DNA of 64,000 nt, taken from NCBI GenBank assembly GCA_032719365.1, contig CM064865.1:35452065-35516064 (forward strand), given 5' to 3'. This stretch comes from Prinsepia uniflora. Lineage: Eukaryota > Streptophyta > Magnoliopsida > Rosales > Rosaceae. The notes below the pieces were generated by a model, which saw only the letters and a program-made list of their open reading frames with translations, made no database searches and was not told the origin of the DNA. Below are positions 25,079-34,633 of the stretch, one piece after another. Numbering within the stretch: the first letter of the stretch is position 1; every line of letters begins with the position of its first letter. The translations under genes and the position numbers were made by a program.

Positions 25079-26873
25079 TGTAACGGCTCGGAAATTCGAA
25101 AAAGGAAAATTTGGAAATTTTGACGGAAAATGACGATTTTGCCTCTAGTTAGAAGGGCCGAAAGTTGACTTTTTGATCGGGACCTTGTTTGGACTTTTCG
25201 GAAGTACCATTGGAAAGGCCTCGGGACGCTGAATCCGTAGATAGGTGGCATGCGTCAAACGAAGCTCGGATGAAAAAGTTATGGATGTGGGAAGTGTGAG
25301 GGAAAATGGTAAATTGCGACATGAAGGGTAAAACAGTAATTTGGGCAGTCAAAGTCTTTAACCATGCAATTAACTGATAGAATATAGTTTAATTGGCTGA
25401 ATCAGCCTACTAAATGACTCAGGGGCTGCTATAAGTGACATGTGTCACTTGGTAATGAGCATTAGTGGCACTTTGTATAATTAATGAGATTAATCAGCTG
25501 TTGCACATGATCAATCAAAATCGACCAAGACAAAAACAGAGAACACTAAACCTCCTCAAAACCTTGATTGATCCATCATCCCAGAGAGTAGAGCAATTGA
25601 ATAGAGAACAAAAAGGGAGGAATTAAGTGAACAACTGAGTGAGAATTGAGAGGAATTGGACCGAGAATCATCTGAGAACAAAACGAGAAAAATCACCAAA
25701 AAACATAAAAATCGAATTTGATTTCTTGGACGAATTCGATTCAATTGAGGTGATATTGAGCTTTCTGGGAACTAGACGACTCGAACCACATCGATTGGGA
25801 AGCCAATTGATGGTGAATTGGTGACGAGCCGACCCTGCGACTTCTTTGAAATTTGGAGCTTGAGTTCGATTACTTGGAGGTAAGGAACTCTGAAATTGAT
25901 TTCACATTTGTATTTAGAATGGACCTAGGATGCTTCTGGTGTAATTAATTGAAGGAAACGGGTCGGTTTTTGGGTAGAACCCGAGTTAGGATCCGTCGGG
26001 TGTTCATCTAGAGTCGAGGAGTTTTAGGACTTGTTTGATCAAATTGAAGTCACAGATCCTTAATCTATATAGAATTGATGATAACGAGTGAAAGAACGAG
26101 AGGAATTGGGTTCAAATTGATGGAAAACGCACCGGGTCTAATCGCGGGTTGTAGACTCGTTTACCAGAGAAACGGGCGAGAGGGATGCACTGTTCACGGC
26201 GCGTGATGGCGAGTGGCCGGGAATCTGACCTTGGGTCCAACATACTTTTTGATGCTTTCTATGATACAAACATTTTAAAATTAGTTTCGAGTCGATCGGA
26301 CACCGTCTCGATAATGTTTCTAGGGTCCGACGGTTTATGTTATATTTTAAAATAATATTTAAATCCCAGAAAATTATGGGGAATTGATATGATGTAAATT
26401 GAGTTGTTAGTAACCATGAATAATGATTTTGGACAGGATTCGAGATTCTTGGTAAGTGTCGGAAATTAGGGAAACGCGTGCAGCTCTGGAAGCGAGCGGT
26501 TTGGACGGTGTGTGAGTGGACGTTTGTTTTATAAATTGATATGCATGCATAGTTAAATGTTTTGCATGATTGATTGCATGATTTGACTTGCCATTATGTC
26601 GTGATTTGTTTGGTGATTATTTATGATTTAATGATTATTTTAATCGGTATTTCGGGCACGTTTTACGAGAAATACGTAAATGATATTCTGGGCTAGGCCC
26701 GGAGTAAAAAAGGTTTCCAAAAGAGTATTTTGACTTAATTGGTGAGTCAAGGATGACTTCTGGATTATTACAATGTTTTCGATATGATTTTACGGATTTA
26801 CGTATAAATGATATTTGGGCTTGAGTCCCGGTTGGTAATGCTTTTAACTTGGTTTGAAGTCTATGTCATGATG
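25079..26873 (+). repeat. 5' LTR of element A, first piece
   Basis: TGTAACGGCTCGG start. Donor GGAG|GTAAGG (GT 25880-25881), acceptor GACAG|G (AG 26435-26436), 75-nt exon 26437-26511, donor GTGAGTGGAC 26512-26521, ATGCATGCAT at about 26541. It is interrupted at TGATG (26869-26873). Confidence 0.92.
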
Positions 26874-27001
26874 TGTAACGACCCGTCCCAAATATCGGGA
26901 TTTAATAATATTTAATTGTGATTTACTAATCTGGGATTAGTTGGGCGATTTCGGACGAATTGTGCAAAATGACCGTTTTGCCCCTGGGCGTGGGCAAAAC
27001 G

Positions 27002-27068
27002 TTGACTTTTAATTCGGATGGTCAAATGGACTTTGACCGATGACCGTGACGTAGTTCGGGACGTCACG
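27002..27068 (+). promoter_or_regulatory. U3 cluster of W-box and TGACGT motifs (B1)
   Basis: Contains TTGAC (27002-27006), the inverted W-box pair GGTCAA...TTGACC (27020-27038) and the 8-bp inverted repeat CGTGACGT...ACGTCACG (27045-27068). W-boxes bind WRKY factors and paired TGACG motifs bind TGA-type bZIP factors, so stress or defence induction of the LTR is a reasonable inference. Confidence 0.5.
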
Positions 27069-28203
27069 AGTTCATAGACAGGTGGCACGTTCGATTCTGA
27101 CGTTCGTGGTGAAAGTTATGATGTACGGAAGTTCATGGGCGTTTTCCTAATTTAAACGTAATATGGGGGAAATGTTGACTTTTTGATCGGGAGGTCCGAT
27201 GGCCGAGGACCGAGGACCGTTAGGAAGGTCTCGATGCCCTGAGTTCGTAGACAGGCGGCACGCATCAATCGGAGTCTGTATGATCGAGTTACGGTTCTGG
27301 ATGCGTGAGGGGCATTTTGGTAATTTACTGTGCAAGGGCAGAATTGTAATTTCCACAAGGGTACTGTTTGATCGAAACAGCCGAGAAAATTGGAGGCTTT
27401 GTGCGATCGATCCCATGGGTTGTTTATCAATTAATGGACTGTTATTGGGGCAGCTTTGGATTGTGGTTGCACATGTGAGGAGCTGGCAACTGATTGCACT
27501 CACATGGACACTGATTTTTAATGGTTTCGGGTCTGTGCAGGGAAGCTTTGCACAGTGGGCCTGCGTGGTGCTTTGAGGCACTTTTAACGACTCAATTGGA
27601 TTAAAAACATTGTGAGTGAATTGTGAGGATCATTCTGAGCTTGTGCGGCTGTCGAATTGGAGAGAAAAACCGTGAGAAACCATTTCGGGTTCTTGGAGGG
27701 AAATTTCAGAATTTGATTTCTGAGCCTTGTTGGACCAAACCATGGTCGGGTTTAGCTTTCTGGGAGTGTCTGGAGCTCAGCCGTATCAATTTCGAATGGA
27801 ACCAGCCACGGCTAAGCTGGGACGGTGGTCACTGTTTTCAGAGGAAATACAGTGTTGTGGACGACGACTTCCAGGTGAGCTCTTCTTCAATTGGTTGTGG
27901 TTTTGGGTTCGTATTAATCCTAGTATACTTCCTGTGAAGTTAATTTGGGAATGGACTTGAGTTGGGTGTATTACTAAGGATGACCCGTTTTGCTGTTCGG
28001 GCTTGGATTGGTTGATTTGATCCCTGTCGTTGTTGATTATTGACACAGAACTGAAATTTATTGGATATTGATTGTTTTAGGATCAAGAACGGATGGAATC
28101 AAGGTTGAATTGATGGTTATCTGGCCGGGTCAGATCGCGGGTAATCAGACCCGTTTACCAGTCATTTGGGTGAAGATGGTGACTGTAGCAGTCACTGTAG
28201 CAG

Positions 28204-28222
28204 GCGCGTGGCTTTCACGCGC
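28204..28222 (+). repeat. GC-rich hairpin in first putative intron of B1
   Basis: GCGCGTG-GCTTT-CACGCGC, a perfect 7-bp stem, preceded by another perfect one, GTGACTG-TAG-CAGTCAC (28179-28195). Related GCGCGTG/CGCGCAGCC blocks recur at the same relative place in LTR-1, F, G and A. Confidence 0.75.
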
Positions 28223-28781
28223 AGCCACTCACGGCGGCGCGTGACGGCACGTGGGCACGAATCTCGAGGTGAGGTCAACATGACTTTTGTCCTATACAAT
28301 GTAACGAACATTTTGGGATTGGTTTCGTGTCGATCGGACACCGTCTCGATATTGTTCGGGATGTCCGAAGGTTTTAAATCCAGTTTAAAAATACGTAAAA
28401 ATTCGGGAAAATTACGGGACTTGAATAGGATGTTAATGATGAGGTTAGTGATCCTCTAATGTGATTTGAACAGGATTGGGAGTCCCGGTGATTGTGGTGT
28501 GGCCCGGGAAGGCCTATGGCACGCGTATCGAGGCGCTCGGTTAAACGGTCTGTGAGTGGACATTGGTTTTATAAATTCGATGCATGCATAACTGTTTCAT
28601 GATTGTTATAATTGTGATTATATGATTTATTTTGGATATCAGTGAATTTATATGTTTTCACGCATTTCGAGGCGATTTACGTGTTTGCACGTGAATCGAG
28701 GTTTTCTGGATTTGCACTGATTTCCATAAATATGGATGGATATGATTTCATGAAACGGTTACGGATTTGTTAAAATGAATC

Positions 28782-29260
28782 GGGCCAGGGGCCCAGTTGA
28801 CTTATGAAATCGGGCCAGGGGCCCAGTTGATTTATATATGTGATTTCGGGTCGGGGACCCTAAAATGGAGTTGAATAAACTATTTCGGATTTGATTCAAC
28901 TATTTGGACCTATGACGGTTTTATGGAAATTCGGGGCAGGACCCTTGCGATATTTTGGAAATGAATAATAAAATGTGTTCCATAAAACCATCTCGATATG
29001 AGGATATTTATATCCTGGTCTCCTTCAAGTGTCGGGGACACTGGAGAAGTCACGGTGCATTGCCTGCGAGGGCTCATTGTACAGAGCTACCGGACCGTAT
29101 AGTGATCCAGGAGCAGGATTGCTGGACGTCATGGACGTCAGACATCGGGGATGTCAGAGATATGGACCCGGTGAGACCCCGGGCAGCATGCGTTGCTTAA
29201 TACCGTGAGATATGACGTCTGGAACGTCAAGCGTCTAGGACGCTAGGCATCGGGGATGCC
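28782..29260 (+). repeat. Mini-hairpin array of B1
   Basis: A string of short perfect hairpins: GGGCC-AGG-GGCCC (28782-28794, 28812-28824), GGGTC-GGG-GACCC (28848-28860), AGGATA-TTTA-TATCCT (29001-29016), GTGTC-GGG-GACAC (29029-29041), GACGTC-ATG-GACGTC (29125-29139), GACATC-GGG-GATGTC (29141-29155), GCAGC-ATGC-GTTGC (29183-29196, one G-U), TGACGT-CTGGA-ACGTCA (29213-29229), AGCGTC-TAG-GACGCT (29230-29244), GGCATC-GGG-GATGCC (29246-29260). Stem sequences differ from unit to unit while pairing is kept. Confidence 0.9.
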
Positions 29261-29690
29261 GGAGATGGAAAAATAATAAATGAATATTACTGGATTGATG
29301 AATAACTCTTGGATTGACTTTTGGAATTTGAAACTATGCTTTGGTTTCCGGGCTAAGGCCCTAATGGTTATTTCTAAATAAATATGGGATTATTGGTTTT
29401 TGGTGCATGGATATGATTTTACTGAGGGGCATAAATGTCTTATAAATGTTTTTAACAGACTTGTTTATTTTCGTCCACTCACAGCTTTTGTTTTTAATAC
29501 CCTTCAGGTTGATTCCGGATACGACTGCAGCAGAGACTTGAGCATCGCACACCTCCTCCATCGATCCTTACGCACTCTGGAAGCCCGTTTGGGCAATGGC
29601 AATCGGTTATCCCTTGTCTGACGCCTCTTGTCAGACGGGAGCACGTCACATTCCATGGTAATCCCGGGGGGATTGGGATGGGTCGTGTCA

Positions 29691-30487
29691 TGATGGATAT
29701 ATGTTTGTGGTATGGATTGTGGTTGTGATAGTGGATGCCCAGACGGTCGGAGCTAGGGGATCACCTAGTCGACCGGAGCTTGGGGATATGATGGTATGAT
29801 TGTGAGTTGTTATGGTAAGCCAACTTCTCGGATGCGACTGAGCCTAGATGTACCACTCGGATGTGTCTGAGCCTGGGGATGTGTTCGTTCAGATGTGACT
29901 AAGCCCGAGGGTGGAGCCCAGAGGTGTCTGATCCCGAGAATGTGGCTGGATGTTGGCCTACGCGTAGTGCGAATGTGATTATGTGATCGTTTATGCACTT
30001 ATGAATAGTGCGGATTGATTGCTTGATTGTGCACATGTGAATGGTGCTATTTGATGTGGATTATGATTACGTACTGGTGTCGAGTACGGGTTCTGGTCTG
30101 TGTGGCCAGATGCTTATATTTTCATATGTTTGGCCTGAGAGACGGGATTTGACTTGTTATGTGATTTGGCTGGAAAGCCGGTGCTTGTGATTCATATGTT
30201 TTTCCCTATGCATGCATGGTTTGTTAAACTGGATGGTAACTCATGTGTTTCAAACGTATTTTAAATGATATTATTTTCGTCCACTCACACCTTTTCTGTT
30301 TTAATGACCCTCCAGGCCGTGGTACGACGTTCGGGGCTGATTGAGAGGCGGAGGCATGAGCAGGAATCAATGCAGTTATCCGTCGTCTGATAGGTGCTGA
30401 AGGGTACTTTCGGGACTTCAGTTGACTTGTCAGACGGGAGCAGGACCGGGCACGGTTATCAAAGTCCAGTTGAGACAGGTCCTGTCA
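29691..30487 (+). repeat. 5' LTR of element A, second piece
   Basis: Resumes after B1 with the duplicated TGATG and ends CCTGTCA at 30487. It holds the hairpin array (about 29735-30185, including GCACT-TATGAAT-AGTGC and CGTACT...AGTACG), partner GTCCACTCAC 30279-30288 and acceptor CTCCAG|G (AG 30314-30315). Confidence 0.92.
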
Positions 30488-30505
30488 AATTGGTATCAGA
30501 GCATT
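30488..30505 (+). other. Primer binding site, element A
   Basis: AATTGGTATCAGAGCATT follows the LTR end and contains an exact TGGTATCAGAGC (initiator-Met tRNA complement). Confidence 0.9.
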
Positions 30506-30531
30506 TGGTTACTGATTTCTGTTGTGACAAC

Positions 30532-31377
30532 ATGCCTCTGAGACGTACGCCCCGTGCACGGCGTGACAATGAGAGAGACTAGGATAGGGTTAGAGAAAGC
30601 TCAGATATTGAGAGAGCTCAACGGTTGGGAGCCACTGTGTTTCATGGTGATTCGGGCCCGGATGGCGCCGATGATTGGATCACTCGTTTGGAAAGACTTT
30701 TTGAAGTCATGAGGTATCCCCCGAAGGACATGGTGTTATTATCCACTTTTCTTTTGGATGGCTATGCGTACAAGTGGTGGCATGGTTTACAGTTGACTGG
30801 ATGGGATGCCCGTACGTTAGTATGGGAAACATTCCGCGAGCGATTTTTGGATCAGTTTTACCCCCGCTCCTTTCGGAATGCCAAAGAGGTTGAATTCCTC
30901 CAATTGAAGCAGGGAAATCTGTCAGTGGTCGACTATGAACAGAAATTCTTGCACTTATCTAGTTTTTCTCCTCTGTATGTGGCAAATGAGGAGGATAAGT
31001 GTCGAAGATTTGAGCAAGGATTGAGGAATGCAATACGAGGCGCTGTGACCGTAGGCTCGTATTCTACCCTGCAAGAATTATCAGATGCTGCTATCCGAGT
31101 GGAGGCTAGTTTACCTGTGCAAGAACAATCTTTGAGTTTTGGACGACGCCGAGACCATCAGGATACTGAACCAATAAGTCGGGAAATATCAAAGAGAGTT
31201 AGTCTTCACTCCTTTGTATCCCAACCCCAGACAGTGGTTCAGTCGAGTGGGGCTGAGAACCTGTCGATGGGTAAATGGCGTGGTGGAGAAAATCGCCTTA
31301 GTACTGCCCTCTGTCACTGTTGTAGGGAATTTGGGAATTTTCGAAGGAACTGCCCCTATCGACTTAAAAGTAGTTGA
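30532..31377 (+). pseudogene. Gag of element A, early stop and altered zinc knuckle
   Basis: The ATG at 30532 (MPLRRTPRARRDN) reads into an in-frame TAG at 30580-30582. The same frame then stays open to the stop at 31375-31377. The open part has the retrotransposon gag core (around AYKWWHGLQLTGWD and ERFLDQFYPRSF) and ends just after a zinc knuckle, CHCCREFGNFRRNC. The conserved His is Asn, so metal binding is probably impaired. The frame stops seven residues after the last Cys (PYRLKSS) and no protease follows. About 280 codons including the stop. With one nonsense codon, translation could only begin downstream or by readthrough. Confidence 0.9.
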
Positions 31378-31998
31378 AAATAAATGTAATGTTACATGAT
31401 TTCGCGATACCTTGTAAATATTTTGTGTTATACACTCGTGTTGTAATATTGTATTATGTGTTTTGATTGTGTCAGACTTGTATTTGCTCCGGATGGTTGA
31501 TTACGATGAAGATATGGTATATGGATGGGCATGTTGAACCCAGGATAAACTTGACCCAAGGATAAGGGGGTCGGATGAGTGACTTTGGACTTGGATTTCG
31601 AATGGGACTCCGAGGGAGTTCGGAAATGGTTTCGTGTGTGTTGAGAAATCCTGAATAGGATGTGGTTCGCCTAGGAATGTTTGCTAGGTGACCGGATATG
31701 CCCATGGTGGCATTGATGTTAGCAAATGTTGATTTAGAACTCGAGAGGAATCGAGACCTTGTACTTGGACTCAAAAAGGGAATGAGTTCCCGATTTCTTG
31801 AGCCAGACTCGGACATTGCGCGAGACTTCGTATGTCTCCATAAGTTTGATTTGAACGGACATTCGATTCGGTTGAACTAGAAAGGTATGCGATTGATTAT
31901 GTTTCTGGTTCACATACACATGCGCTAAATTATGGATATGACTATCATGGTGCTCCTGATTGGAATTTCGAGGATGAAATTCCTTAAGGGGGGAAGGT
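31378..31998 (+). other. Non-coding interior and polypurine tract, element A
   Basis: 620 bp with no domain. Ends GGAATTTCGAGGATGAAATT and then TTAAGGGGGGAAGGT just before the LTR at 31999. Confidence 0.8.
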
Positions 31999-34633
31999 TG
32001 TAACGACCCGGAAATTCGGAAAAGGAAAATTTGGAAATTTTGACAGAAGATGACGATTTTTCCCCTAGTTATAAGGGCCGAAATTTGACTTTTTCATAGG
32101 GACCTTGTTTGGACTTTTCGGAAGTACCATTGGAAAGGTCTCGGGACGCTGAATCCGTAGACAGGCGGCATGCGTCAAACAGAGCTCGGATGAAAATGTT
32201 ATGGATGTGGGAAGTGTAGAGGCAAAATGGTAAATTGCGACATGAAGGGTAAAACAGTAATTTGGGCAGTCAAAGTCTTTAACGGTGCAATTAACTGATA
32301 GAATATAGTTTAATTGGCTGAATCAGCCAACTAAATGACTCAGGGACTGCTATAAGTGACATGTGTCACTTGGTAATGAGCATTAGTGGCACTTTGTATA
32401 ATTAATGAGATTAATCAGCTATTGCACATGATCAATCAAAATCGACCAAGACAAAAACAGAGAACACTAAACTTCCTCAAAACCTTGATTGATCCATCAT
32501 TCCGGAGAGTGGAGCAATTGAATAGAGAACAAAAAGGGAGGAATTAAGTGAACAACTGAGTGAGAATTGAGAGGAATGGGACCGAGAATCATCTGAGAAC
32601 AAAACTCGAAAAATCACCAAAAAACATAAAAATCGAATTTGATTTCTTAGACGAATTCGATTGCAATTGAGGTGATATTGAGCTTTCTGGGAACTAGACG
32701 ACTCGAACCACATCGATTGGGAAGCCAATTGATGGTGAATTGGTGACGAACAGACCCTACGACTTCTTTGAAATTTGGAGCTTGAGTTCGATTACTTGGA
32801 GCTAAGGAACTCTGAAATTGATTTCACATTTGTATTTAGAATGGACCTAGGATGCTTCTGGTGTAATTAATTGAAGGAAACAGGTCCGTTTTTGGGTAGA
32901 ACCCAAGTTAGGATCCGTCGGGTGTTCATCTTGAGTCGAGGAGCTTTAGGACTTGTTTGATCAAATTGAAGTCACAGATCCTTAATCTATATAGAATTGA
33001 TGCTAACGAGTGAAAGAGCGAGAGGAATTGGGTTCAAATTGATGGAAAACGTACCAGGTCTGATCGCTGGTTGTAGACCCGTTTACCAGAGAAACGGGCG
33101 AGAGAGATGCAATGTTCACGGCGCGTGCCTGTCACGCGCAGCCGCTTGCGGCGGTGCATGAGGGCGCGTGGCCGGGAATCTGACCTTGCGTCCAACATAC
33201 TTTTTGATGTTTTCGATGATACAGACATTTTAAAATTAGTTTCGAGTCGATCGGACACCGTCTCGATAATGTTTCGAGGGTCCGACGGTTTATGTAATAT
33301 TTTAAAATAATATTTAAATCCCAAAAAATTATGGGGAATTGATATGATGTAAATTGAGTTGTTAGTAACCCTGAATAATGATTTTGGACAGGATTCGAGA
33401 TTCCTGGCAAGTGTCGGAAATTACAGAAACGCGTGTAGCTCGGGAAGCGAGCGGTTTGGACGGTGTGTGAGTGGACGTTTGTTTTATAAATTGATATGCA
33501 TGCATAGTTAAATGTTTTACATGATTGATTGCATGATTTGACTTGCCATGATGTCATGATTTGTTTGGATGATTATTTATGATTTAATGATTATTTTAAT
33601 CGATATTTTGGGCACATTTTACGAGAAATACGTAAATGATATTTTGGGCTAGGCCCGGAGTAAAAAAGGTTTCCAAATGATTATTTTGACTTAATTGGTG
33701 AGTCAAGGATGATTTCTGGATTTTTACAATGTTTTCGATATGATTTTACGGATTTACGTATAAATGATATTTCGGCTTGAGTCCCGGTTGGTAATGCTTT
33801 TGACTTGGTTTGAAGTCTATGACATGATGTATAGATGTTTGTGGTATGGATTGTGGTTGTGATAGTGGATGCCCAGACGGTCGGAGCTAGGGGATCACCT
33901 AGTCTACCGGAGCTTGGGGATATGATGGTATGATTGTGAGTTGTTATGGTAAGCCAACTTCTCGGATGCGACTGAGCCTGGATGTACCACTCGGATGTGT
34001 CTGAGCCTGGGGATGTGTTCGCCCAGATGTGACTGAGCCCGAGGGTTGAGCCCAGAGGTGTCTGATCCCAAGAATGTGGCTGGATGTTGGCCTACGCGTA
34101 GTGCGAATGTGATTATGTGATCGTTTATGCACTTGTGAATAGTGCGGATTGATTGATGGATTGATTGCTTGATTGTGCATGTGTGAATGGTGCTATTTGA
34201 TGTGGATTATGATTACGTACTGGTGTCGAGTACGGGTTCTGGTCTGTGTGGCCAGATGCTTATATTTTCATATGTTTGGCCTGAGAGCCGGGATTTGACT
34301 TGTTATGTGATTTGGCTGGAAAGCCGGTGCTTGCGATTCATATGTTTTTCCCTATGCATGCATAGTTTGTTAAATTGGAGGGTAACTGATGTGTTTCAAA
34401 CGTATTTTAAACGATATTATTTTTGTCTACTCACACCTTTTCTCTTTTAATGACCCTCCAGGCCGTGGCACGAAGTTCGGGGCTGATTGAGAGGCGGAGG
34501 CATGAGTAGGAATCAATGCAGTTATCCCTTGTCTGATAGGTGCTGAAGGGTACTTTCGGGACTTTAGTTGACTTGTCGAACGGGAGCAGGACCGGGCTCG
34601 GTTATCAAAGTCCAGTTGGGATAGGTTCTGTCA
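31999..34633 (+). repeat. 3' LTR of element A
   Basis: 2635 bp. It matches the split 5' LTR. The first donor is lost: GGAG|GTAAGG of the 5' LTR reads GGAGCTAAGG here (around 32799). Acceptor AG 33390-33391, 75-nt exon 33392-33466, donor GTGAGTGGAC 33467-33476, partner GTCTACTCAC 34425-34434 (one G-U), acceptor AG 34460-34461. Confidence 0.93.
33868..34340 (+). repeat. Hairpin array, 3' LTR of element A
   Basis: Units CCCAGACGGTCGGAGC and CTCGGATGYGWCTGAGCC, then separate hairpins: palindrome CTACGCGTAG (34092-34101), GCACT-TGTGAAT-AGTGC (34129-34145), CGTACT-GGTGTCG-AGTACG (34216-34234), TCTGG...CCAGA (34238-34256), GGCT-GGAA-AGCC (34314-34325). Confidence 0.85.

Larger units (their letters stand above)
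26874..29690 (+). mobile_element. B1: solo LTR of the B family
   Basis: 2817 bp, TGTAACGACCCGTCCC to GGTCGTGTCA, flanked by TGATG on both sides (26869-26873, 29691-29695) and with no interior. This is a solo LTR left by recombination between the LTRs of a B element inside LTR-A. Signals: donor CCAG|GTGAGC (GT 27875-27876), acceptor AACAG|G (AG 28472-28473), 78-nt exon 28474-28551, donor GTGAGTGGAC 28552-28561, partner GTCCACTCAC 29473-29482, acceptor CTTCAG|G (AG 29506-29507). Confidence 0.95.
25079..34633 (+). mobile_element. Element A: gag-only Ty3/gypsy element with nested solo LTR
   Basis: 5' LTR 25079-26873 plus 29691-30487 (split by solo LTR B1), interior 30488-31998, 3' LTR 31999-34633. 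The target duplication AATAA is at 25074-25078 and 34634-34638. Both LTRs start TGTAACG and end TGTCA. The interior is only 1.5 kb and codes for gag alone. It inserted into the 5' LTR of the older element C. Confidence 0.95.
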
